15,998 bases of DNA from Candidatus Heimdallarchaeota archaeon (GCA_027068385.1 JAMOTR010000096.1:1-15998); one strand, 5' to 3'; positions 1-6,910 are shown, counted from the stretch's first letter. The notes: generated by a model from the sequence alone, not told the origin. Program-made: numbers and translations.

Positions 1-295
1 TCACACAACGGACCGCGAACGTATCTTCGGGTTTTATGAACCTCTTCGCTACTTCAGCGGCCGCTTCGGCTATCTTCTCCAAGTCCGCTTCCACCTTAGC
101 GTATATAGGTATCGCCTTCTCGACTTCGGGGATTTCCTTAAGTATATTCTCCCGCTCCTCAGGAGGTACGTTCTCTAAGAACACGATACCAGTCGCTCCA
201 TAAGGCCTAGGCTTTACCTTAGCGTTCGGATACTTCTCTATTAAATAAGAAGCCGTAATTTTCTCGAGCATCTCGTGAGTCTTGATGATGATCAC
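1..295 (-). CDS. THUMP-domain RNA-binding protein, 5' part (runs off the left edge)
   Basis: About 98 N-terminal residues are visible; the 3' part lies outside the window. The segment matches what I know of the archaeal stand-alone THUMP family (Tan1-like, COG1818): an N-terminal strand (MIIIKTHE), a helix, a GATGIVFLENVP strand region, a helix with EIPEVEKAIPIYAKVEADLEKI, and then AKRFIKPEDTFAVRCV, the typical THUMP FAVR stretch. Such proteins bind the tRNA acceptor stem and assist tRNA modification. I chose the GTG at 295 because it restores the first strand. The ATG at 271 is a serious alternative, because the upstream TATA-like stretch would place transcription start near 290. The gene lies just downstream of the solute-binding protein gene on the same strand, with a T-rich spacer between. 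Family assignment is fairly secure; start and exact substrate are not. Confidence 0.75.
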   Translation of the reverse strand, partial: MIIIKTHEMLEKITASYLIEKYPNAKVKPRPYGATGIVFLENVPPEERENILKEIPEVEKAIPIYAKVEADLEKIAEAAAEVAKRFIKPEDTFAVRCV

Positions 296-302
296 GAGGA
301 GA

Positions 303-324
303 AGAGAAAAATTATTTTAAAAAA
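303..324 (-). terminator. T-rich spacer: likely terminator and downstream promoter
   Basis: On the minus strand a run of six T (324-319) directly follows the solute-binding protein stop, then AAAATAA and a second run of five T (311-307). Archaeal RNA polymerase terminates at such oligo-T runs. The TTTAAAATA between them can also act as the TATA box of the THUMP gene, giving a start site near 290. Confidence 0.5.
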
Positions 325-2514
325 TCAGGCTCCAGCTCCCTTCTTCTTCGTGAACGCCCGCCGTAGTAGTATGAGGATGATGATCACGATCGCGATGACT
401 CCTCCGATTAGGGCCCGGTTGTGGCCCTTCTCGGCTCCACCAGCGGCTTCTCCGGCGGACGGAGCCTGCGTGGATACCCGAGCCCGAGCTACGCCCTTGT
501 AGTAGGTGTAGTATCCGGCATCCTCTAGCGTCACGCTAGCGGTGTCGGGGTTACCGAAGGTTAGGTAGCCCTCCTGGTGTACCGCGAAGGTTAGCGTGAC
601 TCCGCTCTCGGGGTCATCCCGGTGTAGAGCCCGGTACGGATCGTCGCTGGTGGTGTGCCTCACGTGTAGGGTGATCTGCTGGTTGGGTAGGTAGTCCTCG
701 TCGAAGTTCACGAACTTAGCGGGTCCGGTTCCTACTAGTAGGGTCCGGTCTAGGTTCTGGGTCGGGTCCTGGATGTTCTGCCGGATGTGCTTGGGTAGTA
801 CGTAGGTGTTCACCCGTCCTAGGTACCGCGGGCTGGTACCGGAGTAGTAAATCTCGAAGGCGGTGTCGTTGATCTTCATCGCTACGACGGTTCCCTCGGT
901 GGTGTTGAACGGTATGGCCGCGGTCACGGGCATGGCCATCTGGCCTAGTACGTCCTTGTGCTCGTATAGGTAGTTGTACGTGAACACGAAGTCGTCGATG
1001 GTCACAGGCTGACCGTCGGACCGCTTTACGCCCTCGCGGATCACGAACACGAAGTGCGTGTCCTCGAATCCGTCTCCGTCTACGTCGTCTACAACCTCCA
1101 TCTTGTAGTTCTTGATTAGCCGCGGGATCCGGGCCTTGTTAGGATCGGGGTCTAGCGTGTACGCGGGGTTCCTGATCATCATCGTCTCATAGATCCGTCC
1201 GAGCACCTGGCTGTCCCGGACGCTGGGGCTCGGATATAGCGGAGTCCGGTGCTCGATGTCGGCTAGGATTCCTATGTTTAGCTCGGTCTCGTTTACGTCG
1301 ATGCCCTCGATGTCGGTCTTGTAGGAGTATAGTAGGCTCCGGAAGTAGCTTAGACCGAGTATGGTCTTAGCGACGTTGTGCATCCGGTGACCGTATACCT
1401 CGTTGAAGTAGCGCTCGTATAGGGTTACGTAAGGTAGAGCGTCCATGAGGATGGCCTGGGCCGCGTAGAAGGCCCGCTTTAGCTTCACGGGGTTAGTCTC
1501 GTACCGGGTTAGGTAGGCGTAGTAGTCGAAGGTGCTGTTCGTGAATCCGGGGAAGTTTAGACCGCCGGGGGCGAAGTAGTCGGTACCGAAGAATAGCGGT
1601 AGGTAGTCGGGGTCGAGTCCTAGACCCCGTCCTAGGATGTACATGTCGAAGCTTCCGGTGACGGGCTCTCCAGTGTTGGGGTCGGTTCCGATCTCGATCT
1701 GAGAGATTAGGGTGTTGAAGTCCACGGGGTTGTTGATGATCTCGATACCGATCTCCTGAGCGTGCTGCTGGATCATGTCTCCGACGCTCACGCGTATGGG
1801 GTCATAGTTCGGAGTGAGTAGAATGGCGGAGATGTCGCTCTCGGGGTCGTTCGGGTCATACTCGCGTATTCCGTCTCCGTCGATATCCGTCCGGCCTAGC
1901 TGGTCTAGTATAGCGGCGGCCTTCTGAGGATCGTAGGTGTAGGTCCGCTCGAAGTCGGCGGGAGTCCGGGTCTCGTTCTGGCCGTCTCCGTCGGTGTCGG
2001 CTATGATCGTCACGTCCTTTAGGGTACCGTCGGGGTTCTGTACGGAGAAGTCTCCGTAACACGGAGGTATGGGAGTCGCTAGGGCGATACCCTGACCCTG
2101 TAGTAGGTTAGACACGATGTAATCGCGGTCGATTAGATAAGCTATGGCGTGCCTGAAGAGCCTGTTCGCTAGGAACGGCTTATCGGCCTTCTTGAGGTTG
2201 AACGCTAGGTAGTAGAATCCGAAGTCTAGGGACGATACTACTTCTAGGTTGGGGTCGCTCTGAGCGTCGCTTAGCTGGTCGGGGCTGATGTACCGCGCCA
2301 TGAAGTCTAGCTGTCCGCTCTTGAGGGCCTGGTACATGGTGTCGGCGCTCGTGATCACCTTGAGGTTAATCTTATCGTAAGCGAAGTCGTTCGCTACCAT
2401 CCGGTTGTCGCTCGTGAGCTTGTGGTCTATAGAGGTCTGAGCATAGCCGTACGGCACAGCTAGCGCAAGTATTACCAAGAAAGCTAGAGCTGCTAAGATG
2501 ATACGACGATTCAT
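325..2514 (-). CDS. Membrane-anchored ABC transporter solute-binding protein (family 5, peptide/oligosaccharide type), lobe order swapped
   Basis: A 729-residue secreted protein. Residues 1-25 are a Sec signal peptide ending YGYA-Q, so it acts outside the membrane. Residues 702-717 form a hydrophobic anchor preceded by an Ala/Gly/Ser-rich linker and followed by a KKK tail, typical of archaeal binding proteins. Segments resemble SBP_bac_5 (ABC importer receptors), but in an unusual order. Residues about 45-400 look like the part normally found after the first lobe (ALKSGQLDFMARYISP; NRLFRHAIAYLIDRDYIV; QAILMDALPYVTLY). Residues about 410-620 look like the normal N-terminal lobe (LNIGILADIE; VLGRIYETMM; FVIREGVKRSDGQPVTIDDFVF; VGTGP). 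Three DxDGDG loops (173, 210, 477) suggest Ca binding. GGAAGAGG precedes the ATG by one base. No permease or ATPase gene is adjacent. Codon use is strongly biased (Leu CTA, Arg CGG), suggesting high expression. The ligand cannot be read from sequence. Confidence 0.85.
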   Translation of the reverse strand: MNRRIILAALAFLVILALAVPYGYAQTSIDHKLTSDNRMVANDFAYDKINLKVITSADTMYQALKSGQLDFMARYISPDQLSDAQSDPNLEVVSSLDFGFYYLAFNLKKADKPFLANRLFRHAIAYLIDRDYIVSNLLQGQGIALATPIPPCYGDFSVQNPDGTLKDVTIIADTDGDGQNETRTPADFERTYTYDPQKAAAILDQLGRTDIDGDGIREYDPNDPESDISAILLTPNYDPIRVSVGDMIQQHAQEIGIEIINNPVDFNTLISQIEIGTDPNTGEPVTGSFDMYILGRGLGLDPDYLPLFFGTDYFAPGGLNFPGFTNSTFDYYAYLTRYETNPVKLKRAFYAAQAILMDALPYVTLYERYFNEVYGHRMHNVAKTILGLSYFRSLLYSYKTDIEGIDVNETELNIGILADIEHRTPLYPSPSVRDSQVLGRIYETMMIRNPAYTLDPDPNKARIPRLIKNYKMEVVDDVDGDGFEDTHFVFVIREGVKRSDGQPVTIDDFVFTYNYLYEHKDVLGQMAMPVTAAIPFNTTEGTVVAMKINDTAFEIYYSGTSPRYLGRVNTYVLPKHIRQNIQDPTQNLDRTLLVGTGPAKFVNFDEDYLPNQQITLHVRHTTSDDPYRALHRDDPESGVTLTFAVHQEGYLTFGNPDTASVTLEDAGYYTYYKGVARARVSTQAPSAGEAAGGAEKGHNRALIGGVIAIVIIILILLRRAFTKKKGAGA

Positions 2515-2553
2515 ACCTCTTCCTTCTTAAGGGATACTATTAAGATTAATCTC

Positions 2554-3132
2554 TTATCGATCCCTGTATACGTACAATAAGAAGTATTCCTCACCGGCTA
2601 CAGAACGGGTAAACAGAACCCTCGTATGAAGGCCTCTTGATCTTATTTCTTCGAGGACGACATAAATAGGATTAAAGGACGTCAGAAGTAAAAACGCTCC
2701 GCGACGTACTTTATGTAAATTATTTACGAACTTCATCACCTCACGTATTCCCTGAGGCCCTCCACACCGCGCCATATCTACTTCGTCCTCAGGCTCTCCG
2801 GGTAAATACGGAGGGTTAAAGGCCACGTAGTCGACCTCCTTAAGCCGATACATCGAGTCCCCTACGACGAAAGACCCTCTTATGTTATTAAGCGAAGCGT
2901 TGAGCTTCGCGCACCTCACCGCCTTCGGGTTCACGTCGCTAAATATCACCTCAAGACCATAGTTCTTCGCTACGTGTATTCCGACTATTCCCGTACCGCA
3001 CCCCAGGTCGAGGAACGTCCCCTCGGAAGGCTTAATCATATCTATCGCGTCCAATAACGCGAAGCTATCCTCAGCAGGTTCGTAGACGTCTTCGCACGTT
3101 TCGATCACATACTTATCGAAGCGTATTCTCAT
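2554..3132 (-). CDS. HemK2/Mtq2-type protein glutamine N5-methyltransferase
   Basis: A 192-residue Rossmann-fold SAM-dependent methyltransferase. The YEPAEDSFALLDA block (18-30) precedes motif I (LDLGCGTG, 41-48), an acidic residue after strand 2 (D66), and the catalytic NPPYLP motif (106-111) that holds the methylated amide. YEPAEDSF plus NPPYLP in a short protein without an N-terminal extension is the signature of the archaeal/eukaryotic HemK2/Mtq2 family. That family, with Trm112, methylates the GGQ glutamine of class I release factors; here that substrate is inferred. No Trm112 gene is in the window. Length fits the family. It ends 39 bp before the solute-binding protein gene on the same strand. 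Its ATG is only 5 bp from the start of the divergent gene, so each promoter must lie inside the other gene. Confidence 0.88.
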   Translation of the reverse strand: MRIRFDKYVIETCEDVYEPAEDSFALLDAIDMIKPSEGTFLDLGCGTGIVGIHVAKNYGLEVIFSDVNPKAVRCAKLNASLNNIRGSFVVGDSMYRLKEVDYVAFNPPYLPGEPEDEVDMARCGGPQGIREVMKFVNNLHKVRRGAFLLLTSFNPIYVVLEEIRSRGLHTRVLFTRSVAGEEYFLLYVYRDR

Positions 3133-3137
3133 AATGA

Positions 3138-3887
3138 GTGAAAGAAGAACTCGTTAAGGACCTCGTGAAGTTCTACGTCCTAAGATACGCGACCTCTTTA
3201 ATAGTGTCGAGGACGGTTACGGGGAAGCATAAGGTGGCGTACGTGGACCTGATGACGATAGACGCGATAGAGAATACCGTGGACGTACTCCGGGAGCATC
3301 GCGGTGAGTATATGCCGATAGAGATCATAGAGGAAGAGGTGGCGAAGAGGATGGGATATAAGGTAAGGCGTAAGAAGACGGGGGAGATCACGATACTATA
3401 TCAACCGCCCGGTGCTAAGAAGGCGAGAAGGCTCAGCGAGGATACTATGGATAAGTTCAGGCGTACAGTGAGCTACGCTCTAAACGGATTACGCGACCTC
3501 TTCGGGATAGCCGAGCTCGTGAAGCGTCCGGGCCGCGAATCCCCCGAGCGGTACGTCTCGATAGATCGGAGTAAGAACCTCGCCTCCCGCCTGAACGACG
3601 TCGTGGAGCGGATCGATAAGATCACCGAATATCTCACCACGGAGGAGTCCGCGTACATATGTCCTAATCTAGAATGCTCGGTAATAGAGCTCTATAGGTC
3701 TAACGAGGCGGAGATGAACGAGTATAAGTGCAAAGGGAAGTCCATCGAGAGGATAGAATACGGGGAAGCGGAGAACGTGATCGTGAGGCTAGAGGGATGC
3801 GGAAGCGACCTAGACGAAGTGGACGTATATCTTCTAGAAGAAATAAAGTCGCTCCTCAACGCGATAGTAGAAAGGATCTCAAAGTGA
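3138..3887 (+). CDS. TFE-like protein: winged helix, coiled coil and zinc ribbon (unrecognised paralogue)
   Basis: A 249-residue protein I cannot name securely. Residues about 40-145 look like an extended winged helix: TIDAIENTVDVLREHRGEYMPIEIIEEEVAKRMG, a basic turn, then SYALNGLRDLFGIAELVKRPG. Residues 147-168 are predicted coiled coil. Residues 173-224 look like a zinc ribbon with C175, C180, C198 and C221. The order and phrases (YICPN..C, YKC, GCGSDLDEVD, then a final Glu/Lys-rich helix) resemble archaeal TFE/TFIIE-alpha, but cysteine spacing is atypical (CxxxxC, and single cysteines in the second half). The start is a GTG directly after an in-frame TGA; the GTG at 3165 is possible. The 3' end overlaps the convergent P-loop gene by 32 bp. 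Role in transcription is inferred from architecture only. Confidence 0.65.
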   Translation: MKEELVKDLVKFYVLRYATSLIVSRTVTGKHKVAYVDLMTIDAIENTVDVLREHRGEYMPIEIIEEEVAKRMGYKVRRKKTGEITILYQPPGAKKARRLSEDTMDKFRRTVSYALNGLRDLFGIAELVKRPGRESPERYVSIDRSKNLASRLNDVVERIDKITEYLTTEESAYICPNLECSVIELYRSNEAEMNEYKCKGKSIERIEYGEAENVIVRLEGCGSDLDEVDVYLLEEIKSLLNAIVERISK

Positions 3888-4404
3888 ACCCCTCGGGGCG
3901 TATCTCATAATAGAACGCGAGTTTTTTACGCGTTAGAAGACGTAGGTACGCGCTACCATATATAAGTTCGATCCGTTCGTCGATCACGTACCTCCGGATC
4001 CGAGGCACTCTAATAGAAGGTATACTCCCCGGATCGCGTATCTGGGAAGTAACGAGGTAAGGCCTTCTGAGGCCCTTAAAGAACTCAAGGATCTTACGCT
4101 TAGGAACGCTCATCAAGAGCTCCGTGACGTCGTCCACGATCGTTACGTCCGCATCCTCAAGCCCGAACTTAACGTTAGACATGTTCGCCCCGAGCTCCCT
4201 TAGACGCTCTACCGCGTTAGAAAATTCGGTGTTCGGAACCAAGAGGGATACGTTATAATGATGAGAAAGCCTAGCGGCCGCGGTGAGACAGAACTGCGTC
4301 TTTCCCGTACCCGCGGGTCCCGTGATCCCTAGCCTACCCTTCGGTAGCTTACCTTCTAAAGCCTCTATCCGACTCTTAAGGATGTCCGCGTTTATGCGTC
4401 TCAT
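3856..4404 (-). CDS. Small RecA/RadB-like P-loop ATPase
   Basis: A 182-residue protein with Walker A GPAGTGKT (29-36) and Walker B VTIVDDV (87-93). YLVTSQIRD (116-123) resembles the strand and L1-like region of RadA/RadB/KaiC proteins (compare LVTNQV). The rest is two short strands and a basic C-terminus. It has only the ATPase core, without the DNA-binding N-terminal domain of RadA, and is shorter than RadB (about 210-235). Mononucleotide binding is clear from sequence; a role in recombination or repair is inferred from similarity and from the glycosylase gene next to it. The ATG at 4404 is the only usable start. Its first 11 bp overlap the start of the divergent glycosylase gene, and its last 32 bp overlap the TFE-like gene, so both ends are shared with neighbours. 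Confidence 0.72.
   Translation of the reverse strand: MRRINADILKSRIEALEGKLPKGRLGITGPAGTGKTQFCLTAAARLSHHYNVSLLVPNTEFSNAVERLRELGANMSNVKFGLEDADVTIVDDVTELLMSVPKRKILEFFKGLRRPYLVTSQIRDPGSIPSIRVPRIRRYVIDERIELIYGSAYLRLLTRKKLAFYYEIRPEGFTLRSFLLSR
3922..3927 (+). terminator. Oligo-T terminator of the TFE-like gene
   Basis: A run of six T lies about 35 bp after the stop at 3887, preceded by a short CCCC-TC-GGGG inverted repeat. It sits inside the oppositely oriented P-loop gene, where it encodes lysines. Plausible as an archaeal oligo-T terminator but not tested. Confidence 0.35.
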
Positions 4405-4909
4405 ATATGAGAGATTGAGGGAGCTATTAGGACCGATAAGCGTGTGGCGGGGTACGGAAGACCCTCGGGAAATCGCGAAGATGGCCGTATTAGTTCAAAG
4501 GACCCGTCGGGAGAACGTAAAGAGAGCGCTAGAGACGGGGGACTTTAGGATCGTAGGCTTCTACGAGCGCAAAATGAGGACCATAGAAGAGCTAAAGAAA
4601 GTGCGGCCCGAGATACCGAAGCGGCTCGATGAGGGGGTAGAGGTGGCTAGAAGAAGGCTCATGAGGGTACCCGGTATCGGGAAGGAGACCGCGGACGTGA
4701 TATTACTTCACGCGTTCAAAGCGCGGACTTTCCCAGCGGACGTATACGCTAGGAGGTTCTTTAACATGTCCGGATACGAGCGCTTAAGGAAGTTCGTGCT
4801 CAAGCACTTCGAGGGAACCGTAGAAGAGCTAGAGGAGTTTAGAGCTCTAATCGTGGAGTACTCAAAACGCTATATCCCTACGAGACGCCGCTCTTTAGGC
4901 TCTATTTGA
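4394..4909 (+). CDS. Endonuclease III-related HhH-GPD DNA glycosylase without Fe-S cluster
   Basis: A 171-residue protein starting MRLIYERLRELLGP, the usual first helix. It carries LVQRT (33-37, the LTQNT position), GFYERK (55-60), helix-hairpin-helix VPGIGKETADVILLHA (92-107), and the catalytic aspartate D116 in PADVYARR. The lysine of bifunctional endonuclease III (GxGRKTA) is replaced by E98 (GIGKETA), as in COG2231/MagIII-type proteins, so it is probably a monofunctional base glycosylase. The C-terminus reads LIVEYSKRYIPTRRRSLGSI and the whole protein has no cysteine, so the 4Fe-4S loop is absent. The open frame continues upstream, but that part is antisense to the P-loop motif and unlike the family. 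The 3' end overlaps the next convergent gene by 40 bp. Substrate unknown; likely an alkylated or deaminated base. Confidence 0.82.
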   Translation: MRLIYERLRELLGPISVWRGTEDPREIAKMAVLVQRTRRENVKRALETGDFRIVGFYERKMRTIEELKKVRPEIPKRLDEGVEVARRRLMRVPGIGKETADVILLHAFKARTFPADVYARRFFNMSGYERLRKFVLKHFEGTVEELEEFRALIVEYSKRYIPTRRRSLGSI

Positions 4910-5478
4910 ACCGGATCTGAGCGTATGTGCTTCATGAAGACGCGCGAGATCTTCTCCACGAACGCGGCCGCGGATATCGATAGCCGCGGATATGAAGCCT
5001 CTAGCTTTAACGTAAGGCGCCGCTCCTCTCCCGGCCGCTGTTTCCTAGGGAACCGCATGTTCTTTACCTTAAGGTATACCCCTAGTTCCCGAGGGTGTAC
5101 GCGACGGAACGGAAAGATCCCGTGGAACACGGGGCTCTTAGGTGAGAACCTAAGCCGCATATATGCTATCTCAGAAGCGTCCAGCGGCCGATATACGGGA
5201 TAGTTAGCGCCGCGTATGAGTATCTCGAGAGGATCATTATAGATATAAGTGGGCCGCCCGTCGACCTCCTCGTCCGAGACTATGGCTATATACTGCGGGT
5301 ATTTTACTTCCTCTAAGAAATCTAAGAGGACTCTCGAGGCCCGATTATGTAGATAAGGTACAAGGACGCGCGAGAACGGTTCTATGGTATGCGCCAAACT
5401 CTTGAGCATACGGCTCCTAACGATCTTAGGAACGTCTACAGCGGGAGCGTTCGTATATCCTCTGATTCTTAGATACAT
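4870..5478 (-). CDS. Unrecognised protein, 202 residues
   Basis: I do not recognise this protein. It has no signal peptide, membrane segment or cysteine, is basic overall, and looks like a mixed alpha/beta globular protein: MYLRIRGY strand, helix 53-60 (LLDFLEEV), strand YIAIVSDEEV, then PVFHGIFPFRRVHPRELGVYLKVKNMRF and a final helix FVEKISRVFMKHI. Starting at the ATG at 5478 it overlaps the end of the upstream reductase gene by 53 bp. The alternative ATG at 5409 has AGGAG four bases upstream and would leave no overlap. The 5478 start is kept because it supplies an N-terminal strand and its codons look ordinary. Same strand as the reductase, so probably co-transcribed. The 3' end overlaps the glycosylase gene by 40 bp. 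Confidence 0.6.
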   Translation of the reverse strand: MYLRIRGYTNAPAVDVPKIVRSRMLKSLAHTIEPFSRVLVPYLHNRASRVLLDFLEEVKYPQYIAIVSDEEVDGRPTYIYNDPLEILIRGANYPVYRPLDASEIAYMRLRFSPKSPVFHGIFPFRRVHPRELGVYLKVKNMRFPRKQRPGEERRLTLKLEASYPRLSISAAAFVEKISRVFMKHIRSDPVQIEPKERRLVGI

Positions 5479-6700
5479 AAGATAAAAATCGCTCCTTAAG
5501 CGCGTTATAGAACTTCTCGAAGAGCTCGGGCTTATCGGATAACCTTTCTAGGAACCTCTTTATCGCCTCGGGCTTCCCGCCTACTAGCTTAGCTACGTCC
5601 TCTCCAGAGAGTATCTCCGCGAGATAATCTAGCTCTTCGTCGGTGATCTCGTCGAGTATGTAGCGCACCTTCAAGGCGCGCTCGAATCCCGAGAACTTCT
5701 CCCTAGCGGCCTTCTCGAACTCTTCTAGAGGAACGTTCTCCGTTAGGTACTTCTCTATGTAGTCGGCTAGTAGTATGCCTCCCTTTAGCGAGGAGTCTAC
5801 GCCTCCGCCGGTAAGAGGATGTACCATCCCCGCAGCGTCCCCGACGAGCGCCACGTTTCCGGTAGCGAAGCGCTTGTTTAATCCTCCTACAGGTATAGCG
5901 CCATAGCGATACTCGATAGGCTTCGCGTTAGCGCACTTCTTCTTCCCTAGAGGATGCTCGAACATCCGGTAATGTAGATACTCGCGGGCCTTCTTCGTGA
6001 TATAAGCGCCTATGCCGAGTCCGACGTTAGCGCGGTTCGGACCTTTGGGGAACACCCGGACGTATCCTCTAGGAGCGATCTTGTTCCCTACGTAGAACTC
6101 TAAGAACTCCGGATCGTCGACCTCTACGCCTATGAGCTCGTATTGGGACGATACATCTAGATCCTTAGGGTGTATGTGCATCCTTAAGCCCGATTTCCTA
6201 GCTACGATGGAGTTCACTCCGTCGGCTCCTACGATCACCTTCGCCTCTATCTCTATCGTCCTTCCTAAAGTCTTGTCGAACACCTTTACTCCTCTCCGCT
6301 TCCCGTCCTCACCGGGTATTAAGTCGACTACCTGGGCGTTCACTAACGAATCGGCTCCCATTTCCACGGCCTGAGCGAAGAGTTCCTTATCGAACACGCG
6401 CCTGTCTATTACCCGACCGCCGTACTCAGAGAGCTTGTATTCGACCATATGTAGACTAGGCGAGTATATGCGCCGACCGATGATCTTCTGTACGATCGCC
6501 CTCTCGGGCATCTTGAACTTCCCCATCGTTATCGCTCCCTTTCCTAAGCCCTCGCCACAGTAGACGGGTATTCCGGGATAAGCCTTCCTCTCCACTACGA
6601 GCACGTCGATACCTTTAGCCGCTAAGTGTATGGCCGTAGAGGATCCTGCGGGACCCGCACCTACGACCACCACGTCGTATTTCATCTTATGAGGAAACAT
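5426..6700 (-). CDS. Geranylgeranyl reductase family flavoprotein (probable digeranylgeranylglycerophospholipid reductase)
   Basis: A 424-residue FAD protein. It has the dinucleotide fold VVVGAGPAGSSTA (11-23) with E37 ending strand 2, the conserved cysteine motif YCGEGLG (47-53), GADG (158-161), the GYVRVFPKG block (212-220), and the second FAD motif GDAAGMVHPLTGGG (287-300). These are hallmarks of the archaeal enzyme that saturates the isoprenoid chains of membrane lipids, acting at the inner face of the membrane. Length (about 400-450) fits. The ATG at 6700 lies 24 bp from a TATA box, which supports a leaderless start; MKYDVVVVGAGPAG at 6685 is the alternative. The last 15 or so residues (NQRIYERSRCRRS) look unlike the family and overlap the next gene. 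A C/D sRNA gene lies immediately upstream. A second family member is at 12231. Confidence 0.9.
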   Translation of the reverse strand: MFPHKMKYDVVVVGAGPAGSSTAIHLAAKGIDVLVVERKAYPGIPVYCGEGLGKGAITMGKFKMPERAIVQKIIGRRIYSPSLHMVEYKLSEYGGRVIDRRVFDKELFAQAVEMGADSLVNAQVVDLIPGEDGKRRGVKVFDKTLGRTIEIEAKVIVGADGVNSIVARKSGLRMHIHPKDLDVSSQYELIGVEVDDPEFLEFYVGNKIAPRGYVRVFPKGPNRANVGLGIGAYITKKAREYLHYRMFEHPLGKKKCANAKPIEYRYGAIPVGGLNKRFATGNVALVGDAAGMVHPLTGGGVDSSLKGGILLADYIEKYLTENVPLEEFEKAAREKFSGFERALKVRYILDEITDEELDYLAEILSGEDVAKLVGGKPEAIKRFLERLSDKPELFEKFYNALKERFLSYVSKNQRIYERSRCRRS

Positions 6701-6719
6701 ATCCGAAGAAAGCGGATTT

Positions 6720-6728
6720 AAGATAAAT
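6720..6728 (-). promoter_or_regulatory. TATA box of the geranylgeranyl reductase gene
   Basis: Minus strand AAATTTATCTTAAAT, with TTTATCTT at 6727-6720, is centred about 24 bp from the ATG at 6700. That spacing fits a leaderless archaeal transcript. It lies just downstream of the D box of the sRNA. Confidence 0.55.
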
Positions 6729-6732
6729 TTGG

Positions 6733-6788
6733 TTCGTCAGAGAGGTCCACGCTCATCATCGATCAGAACTCGGCAAACTCATCATCCT
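6733..6788 (-). ncRNA. C/D box sRNA (2'-O-methylation guide)
   Basis: Reading the minus strand: C box ATGATGA (6785-6779), 12-nt guide GTTTGCCGAGTT (6778-6767), D' box CTGA (6766-6763), 3-nt spacer, C' box ATGATGA (6759-6753), 12-nt guide GCGTGGACCTCT (6752-6741), D box CTGA (6740-6737). Perfect boxes, two equal 12-nt guides and a 3-nt D'-C' spacer match the canonical archaeal design, bound by L7Ae, Nop5 and fibrillarin. By the box+5 rule the D' guide would direct methylation of the C in AACUCGGCAAAC. This resembles a conserved 23S rRNA stretch just before the CCGUAACUUCGGGA segment, as I recall it. The D guide would target the fifth base of AGAGGUCCACGC, which I cannot place. End points are estimated from the promoter and a weak terminal pairing. 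Confidence 0.9.
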
Positions 6789-6809
6789 CGACGTTTAGGG
6801 CTCCTAATA

Positions 6810-6817
6810 CTTAATAA
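6810..6817 (-). promoter_or_regulatory. TATA box of the C/D sRNA gene
   Basis: Minus strand TTATTAAG at 6817-6810, within GAGTTATTAAGTATTAGG, is centred about 26-27 bp before position 6787, just outside the C box. This gives the sRNA its own promoter rather than processing from a longer transcript. Confidence 0.55.
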
Positions 6818-6877
6818 CTCTTCCCCTATATGGTCCGTGAATGGAACGATGTTTAGGGTTAAATGGGAAATTAAAGG

Positions 6878-6910
6878 CTTAAAAGTTCCTTAAGAAGGAA
6901 AAAATTTAAA
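6878..6910 (+). promoter_or_regulatory. Two candidate TATA boxes for gar1-tfb
   Basis: CTTAAAAG (6878-6885) is centred about 29 bp before the GTG at 6911. AAATTTAAA (6902-6910) is centred about 28 bp before the ATG at 6935. Either could drive a leaderless transcript, so the start of Gar1 cannot be decided from this. Confidence 0.45.

Noticed and set aside
279..294. GATGATGATCA as a C box of another sRNA
   Set aside because: No D box or paired C'/D' follows at guide distance; on the other strand the repeats are the Ile-Ile-Ile codons of the THUMP gene.
1856..2062. 68-codon minus-strand open frame inside the solute-binding protein gene
   Set aside because: It is an Arg/Asp-rich out-of-frame shadow produced by the codon bias of the host gene.
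4283..4393. Upstream extension of the glycosylase frame by 37 codons
   Set aside because: It is antisense to the P-loop motif of the opposite gene, looks unlike the family, and the ATG at 4394 gives the expected first helix.
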